Shown piece after piece: positions 6,880-7,174 of a stretch of DNA of 7,174 nucleotides. Positions within the stretch are counted from its first letter, which is position 1. Each line of letters begins with the position of its first letter. The translations under genes and the position numbers were made by a program. Below the pieces are notes generated by a model. It was not told the DNA's origin. It saw only the letters and a list, made by a program, of their open reading frames with translations, and made no database searches. This DNA is from Candidatus Cloacimonadota bacterium (GTDB taxonomy: Bacteria > Cloacimonadota > Cloacimonadia > Cloacimonadales > WRIO01), in contig JAGOCT010000086.1 of NCBI GenBank assembly GCA_017998585.1, forward strand, positions 1 through 7,174, read 5' to 3'.

Positions 6880-6906
6880 AAGCGGAGCTTTTAGCTCCGC
6901 TTTTTT
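6880..6906 (+). terminator. Bidirectional intrinsic terminator between convergent genes
   Basis: AAGCGGAGCT (6880-6889) pairs perfectly with AGCTCCGCTT (6893-6902) around a TTT loop, and T-rich sequence follows (TTTTGATTTTT). Read from the other strand, the same stem is followed by TATTTTATC, so it can also stop the - strand DUF3467 transcript. Its position right after the CoA-transferase and just beyond the convergent stop fits both uses. Confidence 0.93.
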
Positions 6907-6924
6907 GATTTTTGATTGTAAAAC

Positions 6925-7174
6925 TTATTTTACCGGTTGAAATCCGATGTTTTTATCGTTTGGTCCCATTGGATTTTGAACTTTAATTTCTCCAAACTGT
7001 TTTTCAAAGGCTTCGATATTCTGTTCGAGTAGTTTTAACAGCTGTTTGGCATGCTGTGGAGTCGTAATCACTCGACTGTATATTTTTGCATTTGGAATAC
7101 CCGGTACAATTCTGCCAAAATCTAGAATAAATTCAGAAGGTGAATTTACAACCATAAAGAAGTTGGAATAAATT
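6925..7174 (-). CDS. DUF3467-family small protein (5' end beyond the window)
   Basis: The - strand frame runs from the right edge to a TAA at 6925-6927; 82 residues are visible. Reading begins IYSNFF before the methionine at 7155-7153, so that ATG is internal and the true start lies to the right of the window. The Y-x-N, then SPSEFILDFGRIVPG, then a YSRVITTPQHAKQLLKLLEQNIEAFEKQFG helix is the pattern I associate with DUF3467, a family of roughly 100-residue bacterial proteins of unknown function. The EF-x-LDF core and the TTPQHAKQL helix are intact. It has no signal peptide or membrane segment in the visible part. It is convergent with the CoA-transferase operon and shares its terminator. Confidence 0.82.
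   Translation of the reverse strand, partial: IYSNFFMVVNSPSEFILDFGRIVPGIPNAKIYSRVITTPQHAKQLLKLLEQNIEAFEKQFGEIKVQNPMGPNDKNIGFQPVK

Overview
This is an AT-rich stretch of bacterial chromosome that reads as a dense, mostly co-oriented gene run. The eight left-hand genes are all on the + strand, and several are separated by 1 nt or overlap. A strong hairpin terminator near 6880-6906 ends the run, and a convergent gene enters from the right edge on the - strand. Start sites are mostly ATG with AGGAG-type ribosome binding sites. I see no tRNA, rRNA, CRISPR, insertion sequence or phage gene. The content (RsbU-like receiver-phosphatase, DUF6485, RibBA, DUF445-like membrane protein, clostridial-type CoA-transferase, DUF3467) would fit an anaerobic fermenter of the Cloacimonadota/FCB type. 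That placement is an inference from gene content and base composition, and it is weak.

Layout: (1) the C-terminal part of a PAS-domain signalling protein that begins before the window; (2) an RluD-type 23S rRNA pseudouridine synthase; (3) a response regulator with a PP2C/SpoIIE phosphatase output domain; (4) a 63-aa protein with eight cysteines (DUF6485-like); (5) bifunctional RibBA of riboflavin synthesis; (6) a secreted or membrane-anchored TPM-domain protein with a glycine-rich tail; (7) a 112-nt non-coding gap with several competing inverted repeats; (8) a short DUF445-like membrane protein; (9, 10) the alpha and beta subunits of an acetoacetate/butyrate-type CoA-transferase; (11) a bidirectional terminator; (12) a partial DUF3467 gene on the - strand.

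Functionally the window mixes signalling (genes 1 and 3), RNA modification, vitamin synthesis, envelope proteins and fermentation. The two CoA-transferase subunits clearly work together. The PAS protein and receiver-phosphatase may belong to one signalling pathway, but rluD lies between them and no kinase, anti-sigma factor or antagonist is visible. Genes 3 to 6 are packed tightly enough to suggest one transcript with translational coupling. Most of the window is ordinary. The parts most worth a second look are the small cysteine-rich protein locked between the phosphatase and ribBA, the short DUF445-like protein, and the structured gap before it.
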